Shown here: in pieces, positions 13,694 through 26,225 of the stretch
How positions within the stretch are numbered: position 1 is the first letter of the stretch
Layout of the letters: each line of letters begins with the position of its first letter
DNA from: Thuidium tamariscinum
Taxonomy: Eukaryota; Streptophyta; Bryopsida; Hypnales; Thuidiaceae
NCBI GenBank assembly: GCA_947034885.2
Contig: OX344753.2
Span: 12,400,001-12,464,000 of the forward strand
Length of the DNA: 64,000 nt
Reading direction: 5' to 3'
The notes under the pieces: model-generated
Seen by the model: only the letters and a program-made list of their open reading frames with translations
Databases searched by the model: none
What the model was told of the DNA's origin: nothing
Program-made: the position numbers and the translations under genes

Positions 13694-14260
13694 CTACCTC
13701 AGTTCCAAAATGATCTTCCTATGGGAAAAAATGTTTTGGATTAAGGCCAAAAATATTAAATTAAAGACCCCTTTTGTACTATAAGTAGGATTTAGGGTCC
13801 TCCTTGCTTTCACAAAATTTTGAGTTTCAAAGCTCTTTTTAAAGCATAGTTTAGGAATGTTGAAAAGTGAAATTTTTTGAGCATTTTCAAGGACCACCAA
13901 TGGGCATTTAATTGTCAAATGTGAGATCATCATTTTGTAGGCATTTAGTATGAACCTAAGACCATGTGTAAACTTCTATTTCACCTTCCAAAGCTTCATC
14001 TCCTTCAATCAAGCAATATTCAAAGAGGTGCAAAAAATAATAATGATTAATGTCAATTGATCCCTTTAGTCCTTTAATTTGTCTTTTGATTGATGTTTTC
14101 ATAGTTGGAGGGAGAACTATTACTTAAAGTTGTTGTATTGGTCTCCAATAAAAATCAAAAGTGAAATTTGACCAATTTATAAGTCACAAAGTGCAATAGG
14201 AAGATCATTTTGGAACAAAAAATGAAGGCCAACAAGAAGATCATTTTAGGACAGAGGGAG
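13694..14260. mobile_element. Stowaway/Tc1-mariner-like non-autonomous element with TA target duplication
   Basis: The left end reads CTACCTCAGTTCCAAAATGA and the right end, reverse-complemented, CTCCCTCTGTCCTAAAATGA. These are diverged inverted repeats of the CTCCCTCCGTCCCAAAAT type known for plant Tc1/mariner and Stowaway elements. Both sides are flanked by TA (13692-13693 and 14261-14262), the dinucleotide this superfamily duplicates. The roughly 567-bp interior has no transposase. The subterminal GAAGATCATTTT motif occurs twice near the right end (about 14201 and 14235), so the end is internally duplicated. Confidence 0.75.
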
Positions 14261-16434
14261 TATTTTATATGAGAGAAGAGTTATTCAAACAAAATATCAT
14301 TTGAAGCATTATGTTGATCATTAAATAACAAGTTTTAGAGCACTTCCAAATTAATCTGAAAAAATGTCCATATAGGGATTCTAAAGAACAAATAGAAGGT
14401 GTTGAAAGATGTATTAATAACTTTTTAATTAGTTTCTTTATTTTTTACACTATTCTTCAACAACAAGGAACAACATCATCATTGCAAACTTGTACTTTTT
14501 TCACTTAATTTAGATACATGTGCTAGAAATTAGAAACAATGTCTTTTTAGTGAATTTTTGCATATTCCATGTTTTTATTATTGGTCTAAATTTGAGTCAT
14601 AGAAAAAATGTTTGTAGAATTTCTATCCAACTAAAAAAATGAAATTTATTGACTCAGTTTATATTCCAATTTTTATTAAATTATAAATTTATTGTAATTT
14701 AAACATTTGGCTTGGACCATGAGATACTAATTTTCTAGTTGTAGAATGATGCAAATGTTTTATTTTTAATATAATTCTTCATTGTATAAACCTATGGTGA
14801 AATTTTCAAACTTTTTATGTAATTTGAATACCAATACTCCTTCTCTTCTTTATCAAAAACTCATGGTAATATCAAACTTTTATTACAAAATCTAAAGGAT
14901 TTTCATCTCTACCATAGACCGAAAAATTTATCTTCAAGAAAAGAAAAGAAAAATATTGAAAATAGAGCATATTTAAAGGAAGGGACTTGAATTAAAGTAT
15001 ATAGCTGTAGGCTTCACCTTTACAAGGTTATGTAAGGGCATTAGAAAAAAAATAGCATTGTTTTTTCATCTAAATGTTTGTACCATGGATTACACATGAC
15101 TTTTTGCTCAAAATGATGCTTTCCACATGCCATTGTCTCACTTATTGTCAAGTCAAACTAGCTTTTCACATGTAGATCAAATGTATATTTTGTAAATTGA
15201 AAAGACAAAAGATTGTTATCTTGTTGAAGAAGATAAAATAAGTTGAATTTCATTTAATTATTCTTGATATATTCATTTATCCAACCACTTTAATAATTGT
15301 ATTTTGAAGATATTAGAATTATGGCTTCACTTGTATTGACTAAATTCACCAAGTTTTAAGCAATTAGAGTTTGTGATATGAATTTTTGTTGACTTAGAAT
15401 TCAAAAGGGTGAGTAGAATTATTATTATTCTTATTGAAAATAAAGAATTTATCATTTTTATACAAGTAATGGAGAAACATGTATTTGCAGGATGTGAAAA
15501 AGGCAATTTTGGAATGTGTAAATGATGGATTAGAATTTAGAAGTCTCTTTTATTAATTGTAGTCCCTATTCAAACCTTCTCATAGATAATTGTAGTTTAC
15601 ATTGATGCAAAACTTCTTCTTTTTCAATAAAGAACCAAAAAATTAATAATTTTTATCCTTCAAACACATAAAGGTTGAAGAAAATGTAAAAATTTATTGT
15701 TTTCGATAGGTGTTAATATGTAAGGACCATTGTTTGTTTGGTGAACAAATGGAATTATAGGCAAGTACCTACAATATAAATTTGTGTCATGATTTTTTGA
15801 AGCTTTCTTAGTTGGTGCCCAGGAACAAAAGTTTTGCCCAAATAAGTTCAAAAAAATGGAGATTAGGCAACTAAAAATTTCAAAATTTTGAAGGTTTTTT
15901 TCAATATTTTTTCATTGACTATATTTTTGTCCAAGTCAAGAGGTTTGATTTATTTCATGTGAATAAGTTGTGTAAAAATTATAGACAATCTTGTTTTTTG
16001 GATAATCTAAGCATCTTTTTGAAAAAATAACTTATAGGATTCATTTTTTAATGGAATTTTTAGAATTAAAAAAATTTACATGGTTTAGTTTGCTTTCTAA
16101 AACAATTTCACCATTGCAATTTGTGCATTTTAATTTTATCTAATAGACTTTAATAATTTAGATTTTCCTTCTATCCCATACTTACTTCTAATCAATAATT
16201 TCTTTGTGAATGAAAAATAAGTTTCTTTGAATTTTTTAAAAGAAATCGTCAACCAAGTTTCCCATTGTGGAAATTTAAAGTTTTGAGACTATAGTGCAAA
16301 AAATTAAAGTTCAAAAGGTTCAAAGTCAAATAATCTAGTCTCACAATGTATTGAAAAACTTGTTTTTTTCACTTTAAATGCAGATACCTTGCAATCTTTG
16401 TAGTCAAAAATTTTGAAATTTTTTCTACACATTT

Positions 16435-16693
16435 GAGTTATTTGTAAAGTCCCCCCCACTTTGGGCATGACTTTTTTTGAAGTTGAGAAGGCAACTATAG
16501 TTGAAGCGTCAAAATTTTTTGCAAGATACTTATGTCACATGACTTCAAAAGTGGGGACCAAACTTTTTTAGGCACCATTTTGATGGAAAAATAAGTTTCA
16601 TATCCACTTTTATTTTGACTTTTTTAACTCAATCGGATTTTTCACAAAACTCATGGGTCTAAACCCCGGTTTAGGGTACTTTACAAATAATTC
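16435..16693. mobile_element. Short terminal-inverted-repeat element, about 260 bp
   Basis: The left border AGTTATTTGTAAAGTCCC and the right border GGGTACTTTACAAATAATTC are inverted copies of one another over about 18 bases with few mismatches. The interior is non-coding. I could not find a convincing target duplication, so the superfamily is not assigned. Confidence 0.5.
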
Positions 16694-16806
16694 AATTATC
16701 TTATACTAGTTAGGTATAAGATACTATAATTAGATGTTTAAAAAATTCAAGTTTTTTACTCTTTGCTATAGAAATATCAATTTTCAATGTTTATTCACAA
16801 AAATAG

Positions 16807-16879
16807 CACTAGAAGAAAACTACGTTAGAAATCACCAAAACGCGTGGGCTGAAATTTGTTAAGTTCCACGTTTCTAGTG
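16807..16879. mobile_element. Small CACTA-ended palindromic repeat
   Basis: The segment begins CACTAGAAGAAAACTACG and ends CCACGTTTCTAGTG, giving inverted CACTAGAA termini around a 73-bp core. The same CACTAGAAGAAA start recurs at 32528. It may be a deleted relative of a CACTA-like MITE. No target duplication is visible. Confidence 0.4.
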
Positions 16880-17246
16880 CAAAAATCTACGTTGGAATGC
16901 ATTCTTTATAGCATCTACCATGTTGATACAAATAAAACCTTTAAAAACAAACTAGTAACTATCCAACAATTCTACCAAAACCTCTAAGTTAGTCTAATCA
17001 TTGTCAATTGAAGAAAATATGTCTTTTACAATATAAATACAAAGTAAATACATGAAATACAAAGTATATTTAGAAAATTTAAAAATTTCATAACCAAAGT
17101 ATATCAAACTCTAGAACACTACAATACTAAGAGCATTTCCACACCATACTCTATTTTGTGAAGTGCTTAGAGGCCCTCAACTTCAAGCTTCAATTCAATG
17201 CTCATTTTTCAAGAAATTTTCAAAATTCCAAGTAGAATAGAAAATA

Positions 17247-17435
17247 TAGTAGAACCTTTCTTATTAAACCCTTTCTAGACTAATAAACCTCTATAATTCA
17301 ATGTGATAGACCAGTCCCAGATTGAGTCAAATGACAAAGGGTGTAAGTAAATTTGACCTTCTTTAAGTGAATAAACCTTTGTAATTCAATATGTCAGACT
17401 AGGCTAGGACCAATTGAGCTAGAGAGGTTCTACTA
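17247..17435. mobile_element. pogo/Emigrant-like MITE, 189 bp, TA target duplication
   Basis: The termini TAGTAGAACC (left) and GGTTCTACTA (right) are perfect inverted repeats, each bordered by TA (17245-17246 and 17436-17437). The subterminal sequence (AATAAACCTCTATAATTCAA and a second diverged copy) resembles the pogo-like plant MITE termini typified by Emigrant/Lemi, which carry an AACCTCTATAAATTAATA-type end. The interior is non-coding. Confidence 0.68.
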
Positions 17436-20400
17436 TACAATTTAGAAGCATGAGTTCTTTTACTAGTCTTACTCATGAGCAAAAGAAATCAAATTTTAAG
17501 GAAATAATTGTAAAAGTATTTGAATATAGTAATAATATCGGTATACCTATTTTAAATAACAAATTCCAACAAGATTAAAAAAACAAGTGATATGGTTTGA
17601 ACTTAATTCAATAATATGGATATAACAATATAAATTTGAGTATAAAAAAATGAAAGAAAGTTATTCTTTTTTCAATATGAAAAAAGACTATTTGACCATC
17701 TTGATCCTTCTAGGGTCAAGATCTTTCTTAATATCATTCATACACTAAGTGTATACAAACAATGTATCTTTAGACTCAAACCAACAATACTTTTTTAAAT
17801 CAATCAAGGTTCACAAATGTACATGGAATTGTAATTATCTCAATCTCTTATTGAAATAGTGACATATTCATTGATGTTTTTTGTCAAAAAACAATAGTTC
17901 ATATAAGAACATGGTTACCAGTCTTAGCCAAACCTAGCATACAACCAAAACTAATTATTTAGTAAAAACAATAATACCTTCATATTGTCCTTTGATAAAT
18001 TTAATTTAACCATATTGATCATGATTCAAACTTTAAAGTTTAGAATTTAAGATAAAAACAACAATAAATTTTGAATTATACGAAGTATTAAAAATATGTT
18101 GTATAGTAGGTTATCAAAGAAAATTACCTAAACATCAAATTTATATAGGCTTTAAATTGTTAAGGATTAAATCAATACATTTAATCTCAAAGGACTCTAC
18201 ATCCATATGTAAAACTACTTTGAGGTATAGTTTTACTTTGTTCATGTTATTTCTCATGTATACCAAGTATTAATTGAATCTTTTAAAATTCAACCTTTTA
18301 TATAATCAAGTTAGTGAAATTGAGGTAAATCATTCATATTAACAAAGATACTAGCAAAATTGTACAAAAACTCAAAAAAAACACTTAGTCACTCGAGAGT
18401 TAATCCTTCAAGTTTTTGTAATCCAAAATGGGTGAATTAATTTTTTGAACAACCATTTTTGTACTTAAGAATGTAAAGACTCACTTGAATTCACGCTCAT
18501 TTTAAAGAGAATAAAGTTAGCTATGAGGTGATGCATTCAAGTTGAGAAAAAGATTCACTATTGAATTTACAAAAAATAATTTTCAAAGTGTGGGTAGTGC
18601 AGAGTAAAGAGTCAAAGACTCATTTGATAGGGAATTCTAGCCAACGAAGTGGAGGCATGTATTTTTACCTCTTTTCGGTTTATGTCTACTGAGACACTGA
18701 CTAGAATATCCATCTTGCACTTAGATTTGAGCTATTTTTCATTTTTTTACCTATTAAATGTTTTTTCTTGTGTTCTTTCACTATACCATACTCAATCATA
18801 AATTCAAGCATAAATTATGGCCCCCAATTTGTAACAAATCTTCCATTTATTTCATAAATTTTTGAATTCAACAATGAGTGATCATTATTGCAAGACTACT
18901 ATTTTCTTGCTCATTTTTGGTCTTATAAATACAAGACTTGTTTCTATGCATGTAGAACTTGGTTATTGTAAGAATGAACATAGGATGCCAACTTTCTAAA
19001 ATGTTTGTGTCCAAATGAATTAGTCAAAGCACAATTTTAGTTGCCCCCAAACATTGATTTCTTGATAAGAGCTAGTTTCCATTGGCCTTTTGGATGTCCA
19101 AGAGTTGAAGAAGGCCAAAGGAAAATAAGGAAGGAGGCTCAGAAATCGCTCATCTAAGGGCTGTTCCACCTTTTTTATGTATCTCCTCAAATGGAATTTT
19201 TTTCGTTTATTTTTTAGTCAAAGAAAAATAGATGAAGAATCTAACACAAGTTGTTTCATATTTTTTGAAGCATTATTGAATTAGTTATGAATTTTCAAAC
19301 ACAATCTGGGTAGGTCCCTATTTGTGATTATAGGCCCTTGGAAACCCATCCATGCATAGTTTGATAAAAAAAAATAGGGCTTGTTCAAAAACTAGCATTG
19401 CAACATGTATAAAGCAATAGAAATGGTTTCTAAAAGCATTCCTTTTTAAATCTGAAATGAATGCTTGAATTAATCATTATTTCAGATTTTTCAATACTTG
19501 TAAGAAGGTAGTTGAACAATGAAGTCTTATTTTGAATTAAATTAGTAAACACCTAGCCACTTAGTTAGAAATGAACTCAGTGTGGCTTTTAAACCATTTA
19601 TTGAAGAAGTAAAAACAAGTTTCAAAAAAAAGAGAAAAAGAAGAAGTAAAAACAAATCTTATCAAGGTCCATTGTATAGGAGGAGGTTCAAAAACTGCTC
19701 ACGGTTTTCAAACCGCTCCTACAAAACTTCTTGAAACCGTGTAGAAGATGAACTCCAGAGAGCGTAATTTTTAATTGCAATGAATAACAAAGAGGCTTGG
19801 GCGATTTATGGATTCATTGCATGTGCATTCATTGATTAGAATGAGTGGTTTCCAATAAAAGTAGGAATTTTGAATTACCAGAAGGGGATGGAAGTGCAGT
19901 AAATGAATGTAGTACTCTACTTGTGGAAATGGGTAGTGAATAAAATAAGCATTAGTAGCGCACGATTTTAAGAACCTCACTTGCACTGTTTACAATTATT
20001 TTGGTTTTCATTACTACTCTACCTAGGAATACTAATGGCGACCTAAGGCACTTCCACTTTGATTAAGCTTTTAAAAAAATGGGTGACTCTGAAAAATATG
20101 CTGAAAACTCGCTCTCAATCCTCTTCAATTTCTCCCTCCTTACCATATTTTTTCAAACTCTGAACTACCACCCTTCTCCACACACAGAGCCTTCTTCCCT
20201 TAGATGGTCCATTACTGAGCCTCCTCCCCTAATCTATAGTTCATTTTCCCACAATTCAAGTGTCTATTTCACAACCCTTATTGGATGGTTGAAAATGCCT
20301 ACTCAGTTTTAGAGCCCTCTCCTATACTAGAGTTGAATATTGAAATGAAGCTTTTCATTGAGGCCAAACAGACAAGAACTACAACACTTGTAGGAAGGAA

Positions 20401-22957
20401 CTTTTCCAGTGGGCAAATGTTATAAACAGGCCTATAAACTTACCATTTGCCTCATTGTGCTAAAGGTAGATATTTTGTTGCACAAAATTAACGCTTAAAC
20501 AACTTGGGGGATCACCCAAGAAACCATTTTTTCTGAAACCATGGGAATTACTAGTATTAAAAAATCCAAAAGTGTGCATTTGAAATCAAAGAATTGTACA
20601 AGATCTTCCTTTTCCACCTTTGATTCCGAGGATGAATGCTTGCATTTCTGTCCTGGACTGCAAAACACTCTCTCATTCATCAACCACAAGATGATTGCAA
20701 CGTTGTTTAGGGGTTAATGGCGATTTGAATACCTCTAGTAAAATTTATTTACAAATAATTTCCTCCTCTAAAATTTTTATTTTTTCTCTTGAAGATGAAT
20801 CCACATCTCTAGTGCAAGTTCTAAAAATCCTTGATTTTTTTGTAAGCATTAGAAATTATGCTAAATTCATGAAAAATGAAAAGTTTCATTACCATCATTG
20901 AAAGTTGAAATTGGTTCACATGTATAAGATTGAAAAATAAATATCAACATTTGAAGATTTTTCTAGTTTTATATTTTTGTTGCCTAAGATTCATTAACAA
21001 ACTACATATTGGAAATACCAAAAAAAAACCTTACCCTGAACAAATGGAATGAATTAGAACTCCTTACAATGAAAATTATAAAACTTGAGGTTTTAGACAA
21101 AATATGAAATTTATTGTATCTTAATTCTCTTGAGACCACTAACTTCAATGCTGGTAATTTCAAGAGTAGATGATGATTCGGGACCTATAGCTGAGAGACT
21201 TTTTGTTTTTTTTCTAAAGAATAGGCCCTCGAAGCTAATCTCCTCTACACAAAGTGTAGGCTAGAAGTCCAACTAGAGATTCTGGTCTCAATGGCAAACA
21301 ATTCGATGGATCTAGTTTTGGACATCCAAGTCCCAATGGAAACCAGCTCTAATATTCTTTACTTTTACATTATAATCTTTTAAACTATGATTTGGATTGA
21401 AACCAAACTTAGTAGAGATTATAAGAATCACAAGTTCCTATGGTTAATTTGGCTTGCTAGTGACTCATCATACATTGAACTTCAATTCTTTGTAACTTAC
21501 AAAATCAAGATCTAAAACACCTTGAAAATGGCCAAAAAAGTTGAAAGGTTAAAACTTTTATCACTTGAATTGAAGGCTTGGAATGGTTGTAAGTGACCTT
21601 CAAGAAGAGATCTTGAGGTTGAAGCACCAATTGTCAACCATCTCCAATAGCCAACTTCTAAGGGTGCAATATTTCTAATTAGGATTGTAAGAGATATACA
21701 ACCAAAAAACTTGTTTTGGTTCTTTTCAAGGTTGGGACTATCAAGGTACCCATGTCTTGTAGTTGTGAGCAAAAGAAGTGAGCAAAAAGTAGTTATGGAA
21801 TGATCAAAATTGATACTTTGGTCATGGGTGAAAAGCACTTTTTGACTCCCCAAATTCTTAGTAATTTCAATTTCAAGAACAAAATTCTGAAAATTTTCCT
21901 ATCCCCATATTTCCTTTATCTTCTTACATGCTTCTTGCATGGGAAAAATTACCACCACTTCTACTGCTCAGGATGTGCTGCAGAATCGCTGAAATGATCC
22001 GCTACAGTACTGCTGCCTCAACCTTCCATGACTACAAAATAGGGACAACCCTTTGCACACTACAGTACTGGCGTACGGGACGTAGAAAATACGCAGATAG
22101 ATTCCTCACCTGCACAGGACGACCTTTTAGCAAGGATTTGGTCAGACCTACATCGGTAAGCCTACCAGTTGAACTTGAAAACTTTAATTCATTTTAAGCC
22201 GGATACACTGAACGTAACCACGACATACAGATAGCTAGAGGCGCCTCGCACCATTAGGCTTTAAGGTTCAATCTATTCTTCCGGTCATACCACGAAACAC
22301 AATCAAGAGATTGGAAGAAAACGCTGCCCAGTTTACACAGTTCAATGACTCTCCAAATTGAACCTAAGAAATTCAAAGTCAGCGCAGGTTTACAACAAAT
22401 TAACTTACTGTAGAAGAAAGTCATATCTATCAAAGTTTTACATGAGATTATCTTCCTTAATGACCAATTTCATGAAGTTGCAGTGAATGATAATTCTGGA
22501 CAAAGACATGCAGTAAAGATTTAGGCAAAATTGTGCACAAATTTGAAAAAGGATCGAGGCATTCTAAGAGTTAACTCCTGACATCAGCCCTGAAATCTAC
22601 CTGAAGATTTAAGGAAAAGACATACCCGGCCAATACTGGTGTCAACTAAATACTGACAAGAATAAAGGAAAAGTGAGTTGTGTGTGTATAAGCAAAATAA
22701 TTACATATATATATCACTTTTAGAAAAGAACTTCACAAAAGAAGGCTTTGAAGCTAGAGTCACGTATGAGACAAAGCCACTGCACCCTCGTGTAATTTTC
22801 GAGGCTAGAAAGAACAACACTGACAGAAAAATAACACTAACAAATGTAGGACATACACAGACTGGGGCTGTAATTCGTGACAAGATCAATTTGAACGCCA
22901 AACCACCGTCCTATCGCTTCTCAAAGGACGATAACTTGTGCAGCCCTAAAATGCTCC

Positions 22958-23714
22958 TCACGCGGTGGTGGCGTAGTGCTTAACCTTCTTCTCAAGCTCA
23001 TCTTTGTTAGCACCCACAATCTTGTCAACCTGGTTCTTTTGCTTGATGAATATAAAAGTAGGCATGGCACGAACTTCCCATTTAGATGTTATGTCCTGCG
23101 CAGCAAAAGAGCAAGAAGTTGATTAGAAAATTACTACAAGCGTCAGTGAACAAAAATAAGAAAAGTAAAAGACCAATGTACTCATGAATTCAGAAAAAGT
23201 GAGCAATAAAACAAAACACAGGTCCTCCATGGGAAGGAAGTTGCTTATCCACTGCACCGCCATGTACTCTGGAATTGACAATCGCACCCTTACCTGAACT
23301 TCATCGACGTCCACTTTGAGGAAGATCAGGTTTTCATACTTCTTGCTCAACTCAGAGAAGATGGGAGCCATAAGTCGGCACGGGCCGCACCAAGTTGCGG
23401 TGAAATCGACAACAACCTGCAGAGTAATAAAATTACCAGCAATAAGTTAAGGTTTCACAAACTGCAACACTCGTTCGCAAGGTCCAACAAATTGCAACAC
23501 TTGTTTCTATGACAAAGCCCAATACTCGTATCTGTTGAGACAACTCCGACAAAGGGAAGACAACAAGGAGACAAGGGTGACAAAAGTAACGCAAGGAGAC
23601 TACAAGGATGGTCAAAGAGAAGCTTACAATTTTACCGGTCCTCTCGGCCTCTTCCAACTTTTCATTAAAGGCAGCCGCGTTGCTGATGACATGAATTTTA
23701 CCGTGGTCAGCCAT
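22958..23714 (-). CDS. Thioredoxin h, complete, three coding exons
   Basis: This is a small cytosolic disulfide reductase, normally reduced by NADPH-thioredoxin reductase and acting on target-protein disulfides. Coding exons: 23714-23628, 23416-23294, 23095-22958, all in frame with GT-AG introns, giving 115 residues, the normal length for a soluble h-type thioredoxin. Exon 2 begins [18 protein letters not shown], which contains the redox-active WCGPC at about residues 38-42. Exon 3 contains the cis-Pro loop (VRAMPTF) and the C-terminal helix ending HYATTA. There is no transit or signal peptide: the protein starts [10 protein letters not shown], supporting h type rather than plastid m/f/x/y. 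The ATG at 23714 lies 11 bases into the exon, after a leader intron. Nothing is broken. Confidence 0.95.
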
Positions 23715-23725
23715 ATTGAAAGATC

Positions 23726-24500
23726 CTGCGCAGAGCGAAATCGCACATTCCCATCAATTTGCGCACATCATAAGATAACAACAAGTCTATCGTAGTCTCC
23801 AAAACCACTGAAGCACTACAGCCAGCTCTGCTACCAGAGGCAGTCCTCAAAGCAGTACCTCACAGACGCAAAATTGGATATAGTGGCGCAAAACATGTAC
23901 ACTATTTCACTGCCAGAACGCTGTCGGCATAATCCGCTTGGCAACACTATCCGAAATTTCTACTCTGGCGCTTCAAAGAAAACGCGCTTCCTCTTCTCTA
24001 AAACACCGTCCAACGCAATGATACGAAAAGCGCATTTAGAAACGATAGTAAACCTAGACCCGAATCCCCTATCCCCTGTCGTGTTTCCCCTGAAAACAAA
24101 TTCCAGACTCCAAAGAAAAAGAACAAAAACGAAGCACCTCTTCTTCCCGAAACTCCACGCAACAGTATTAACCCCTCCGACACGGTCCAACACCGCCAGC
24201 TTAAGTAAAAAAACACTCTACTCATGCGAAATTCGACATCGACGAAAACACCACGGCTACGTCTCTCACAAATCAACATCCGCAATCAAACGCGTCGCTC
24301 CAAAGCATACCATCATCAAATTTTACCTAATCTTCGTTCCAAACACTCCGCACCTACTTCACGATAATAACTAAAAAAATCAGACAAAACCTAGTTCACC
24401 AAATCCCTCTCCACGAACTCCACACCAACTTTATTACTTGGAAAAACAAAAACAAAAGTCCTGCCGTGTCGGCAACAACCAGAACTGTGAAGCTTGGTAC
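23726..24500 (-). other. 5'-leader intron of the thioredoxin h gene (inferred)
   Basis: On the minus strand a donor (CACTCAG then GTACCAAG, boundary 24501/24500) and an acceptor (CTGCGCAG, boundary 23726/23725) bracket 775 bases just before the short leader piece ahead of the ATG. Both match splice consensus, and a TATA box lies at the right distance upstream of the first leader exon. Leader introns are common in plant housekeeping genes and often raise expression. Inferred from sequence only. Confidence 0.6.
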
Positions 24501-24626
24501 CTGAGTGTCGAAACAGATGTGCGTAAGAGGATTGCGAAGAACTGATCGAGAGCGTTGCGTTGCGATGTGAAGACAATGAATGCAAGAGCGCGCAAGAGAC
24601 TGATTATCAGAGGAGCGGGTAAGTGG

Positions 24627-24635
24627 CTTTATATA
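24627..24635 (-). promoter_or_regulatory. TATA box of the thioredoxin h gene
   Basis: Read on the minus strand the sequence is TATATAAAG, in a more GC-rich context. Transcription would start about 30 bases downstream, near 24600, leaving a first leader exon of roughly 100 bases before the donor at 24500. Confidence 0.6.
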
Positions 24636-24846
24636 TGTGGCTACGGGACATTGGGTACAAAACCTGGGAAGCGACGACCGGGGGAACGGGTCGGGCCGGG
24701 CGGACAGAGTCCAAAAAGGACACCCGTGCTGAATACTGTAGGGCGAAGCAGGTGCTCACCCGCCTTCCCGCCCGCGCTTTGGGTGTGCTTCTCCGAATCC
24801 CCACATTTTCACTCAGATCAGCGTTCGGGAAGTTTTTTGAGCTGCC

Positions 24847-24916
24847 TCGGTAATTTGCTTCGGTGTTTCAGTTGCGTCGGTGATATGCCCCGGTGATTTG
24901 CTTCAGTAAATTGCCT
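24847..24916. repeat. Imperfect short tandem repeat upstream of the thioredoxin promoter
   Basis: About five diverged units of 12-17 bases sharing TCGGTGATTTGC lie end to end, roughly 210 bases upstream of the TATA box. They could be a decayed microsatellite or clustered regulatory sites; the sequence alone does not decide. Confidence 0.4.
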
Positions 24917-25098
24917 CCTGTTTGTAAATGAATAGGTTTTGGGTGACCCATACTAAGTAACAGTTCACACTATATAAATATCTACTTTTAGTGTACATCA
25001 ATAGTTGTGGAAGTGTGTGGGGTCTATACATCATATTTTAAACATCTTTAGTTTTTCAAAATAAGCCCCTTTAATTTTTTGGTTCGTTTAAAATCCCT

Positions 25099-25367
25099 CA
25101 TTAGAAGAAATTTGAAGCTTCTAAAGGGCCATTCCAGAATTGTTCCTAAAATGGCCAAGAGTTGTCACGCTTGTATTTTCGGGGAAAATTTTTTAATTTT
25201 TTTTGGGTCCTGGAATGCAAAAAAAAGTCCAAAAAAAAATTTCAAAAAGAAAAATAAATTACGTGGCACTACCCCAACCACATCGGATTCCTGTGATTTT
25301 GCAGTTTACTGCATTCCCAGACTACGGGAAGTCACAGTCTCTTGTAGGCCTTAGATTTCTTCTAATG
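25099..25367 (+). mobile_element. MITE family A, copy 1
   Basis: Begins CATTAGAAGAAATTTGAAGC and ends with the inverted counterpart of CATTAGAAGAAATCTAAGGC. The interior has a block of TTCCAGAATTGTTCC type, a poly-A-rich middle, then a GTGGCA...CCACATCGG motif and a TTCCCAGACTACGGGAA hairpin. The same order of blocks recurs in three other copies (36896, 45990, and 57723 inverted). No clear target duplication is seen here. Confidence 0.65.
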
Positions 25368-25479
25368 ATTCAATGTAGAAGGCCCAAGTTTTTTTTTCCC
25401 AAAGGCATTGTCTCTCTTAGGACCCTTGTCACAATCTTGGATGGATAGATGCATTGATAGAAGAAAGGATTAATGATTG

Positions 25480-26110
25480 TGTCATGACTTTTATCAAGAC
25501 CTTTGATGAATGAATGCATTGATGGATGATCATGAACTAATTCATGATGGAATGTGTACTAGTAGATAAGTACAAATTGCTTAAAGACAAATATCTCTAA
25601 ATGGTGGATTTATACACTAGAATTAGACAACTCTAGTTGGATGATAAGGGCATTGAAATGCCTGGAGATAGATGTTTGCAAACAATGAATTTATGCTATT
25701 AGATAACTCCATGTAGATGACTAGTGCTTTGGATAAATACAATGGTGTTAGAACTTGGTGTTAGATAACTCCAAATAGAAGATGAAGATTTGGACAAGAG
25801 ATGATTTGATAGGATATTATTGGAAGAGATAAATAGGACTTTTACTTTGGTAGATGGTTCTAGATAGAACAAAAAAGATAAAGATAAAGATAGAAATGTA
25901 GTCTTAGTTTATTTTAAAGACTGATAGTCTCTATTATAAGACACAACTTGGGAGTAAGGAGACTATTTCTTGGGAGATTGATCTTTCTCTATGGTCGGGT
26001 GATTTGACCCCTTGTCAAATGATTTTATTATTAAGTATATTTTGTGTTTGCATTTAGAGTCCATTGTGATTTGAAGTTATAAACTATAGGAGGTTTGTAA
26101 CAATTTCCAT
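25480..26110 (+). repeat. LTR-like dispersed repeat, copy 1
   Basis: About 630 bases align, diverged, with 34693-35325. Shared landmarks in the same order are TGTCATGAC near the start, AATGTGTACTAGT, a GACAACTC block, AGAGATGATTTG, TAGTCTCTATTAT, GGGAG/GGGGGTGTAA, TTGATCT, a TTATTA...AAATATATTTTG-type AT block and a final TTTGTAA. The run from the TATTATA-like stretch to the T-rich end looks like the U3-R-U5 of a Copia-type LTR. No coding interior is attached, so it may be a solo LTR; exact borders are uncertain. Confidence 0.5.
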
Positions 26111-26225
26111 TGTCCTAGTTTATATCTTCTAATATCAAATTTTCTTGAACCATTTTCCTTCTAATTCAAATTTGAAAGGATGTAATCCTTTTTCTTTTAA
26201 CCCATAACTGATGCTAAGGCTATTT

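Larger units (their letters stand above)
13383..22957. other. AT-rich gene desert between SF3B2 and thioredoxin h
   Basis: About 13383-13480 is probably SF3B2 leader and promoter. From about 13560 to 21900 the DNA is very AT-rich with only short, unrelated open frames and no recognisable exon. It holds several TIR transposon remnants, listed separately. From about 21950 to 22957 the composition becomes more balanced again; this should include the 3' untranslated region of the minus-strand thioredoxin gene, but I see no further coding exon in it. Confidence 0.6.

Noticed and set aside
20079..20312. 77-codon plus-strand frame
   Set aside because: Short, Ser/Pro/Phe-rich, no splice-compatible neighbours and no resemblance to a known protein.
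23874..24374. 166-codon plus-strand open frame
   Set aside because: It lies within the leader intron of the minus-strand thioredoxin gene, is compositionally odd and resembles no known protein.
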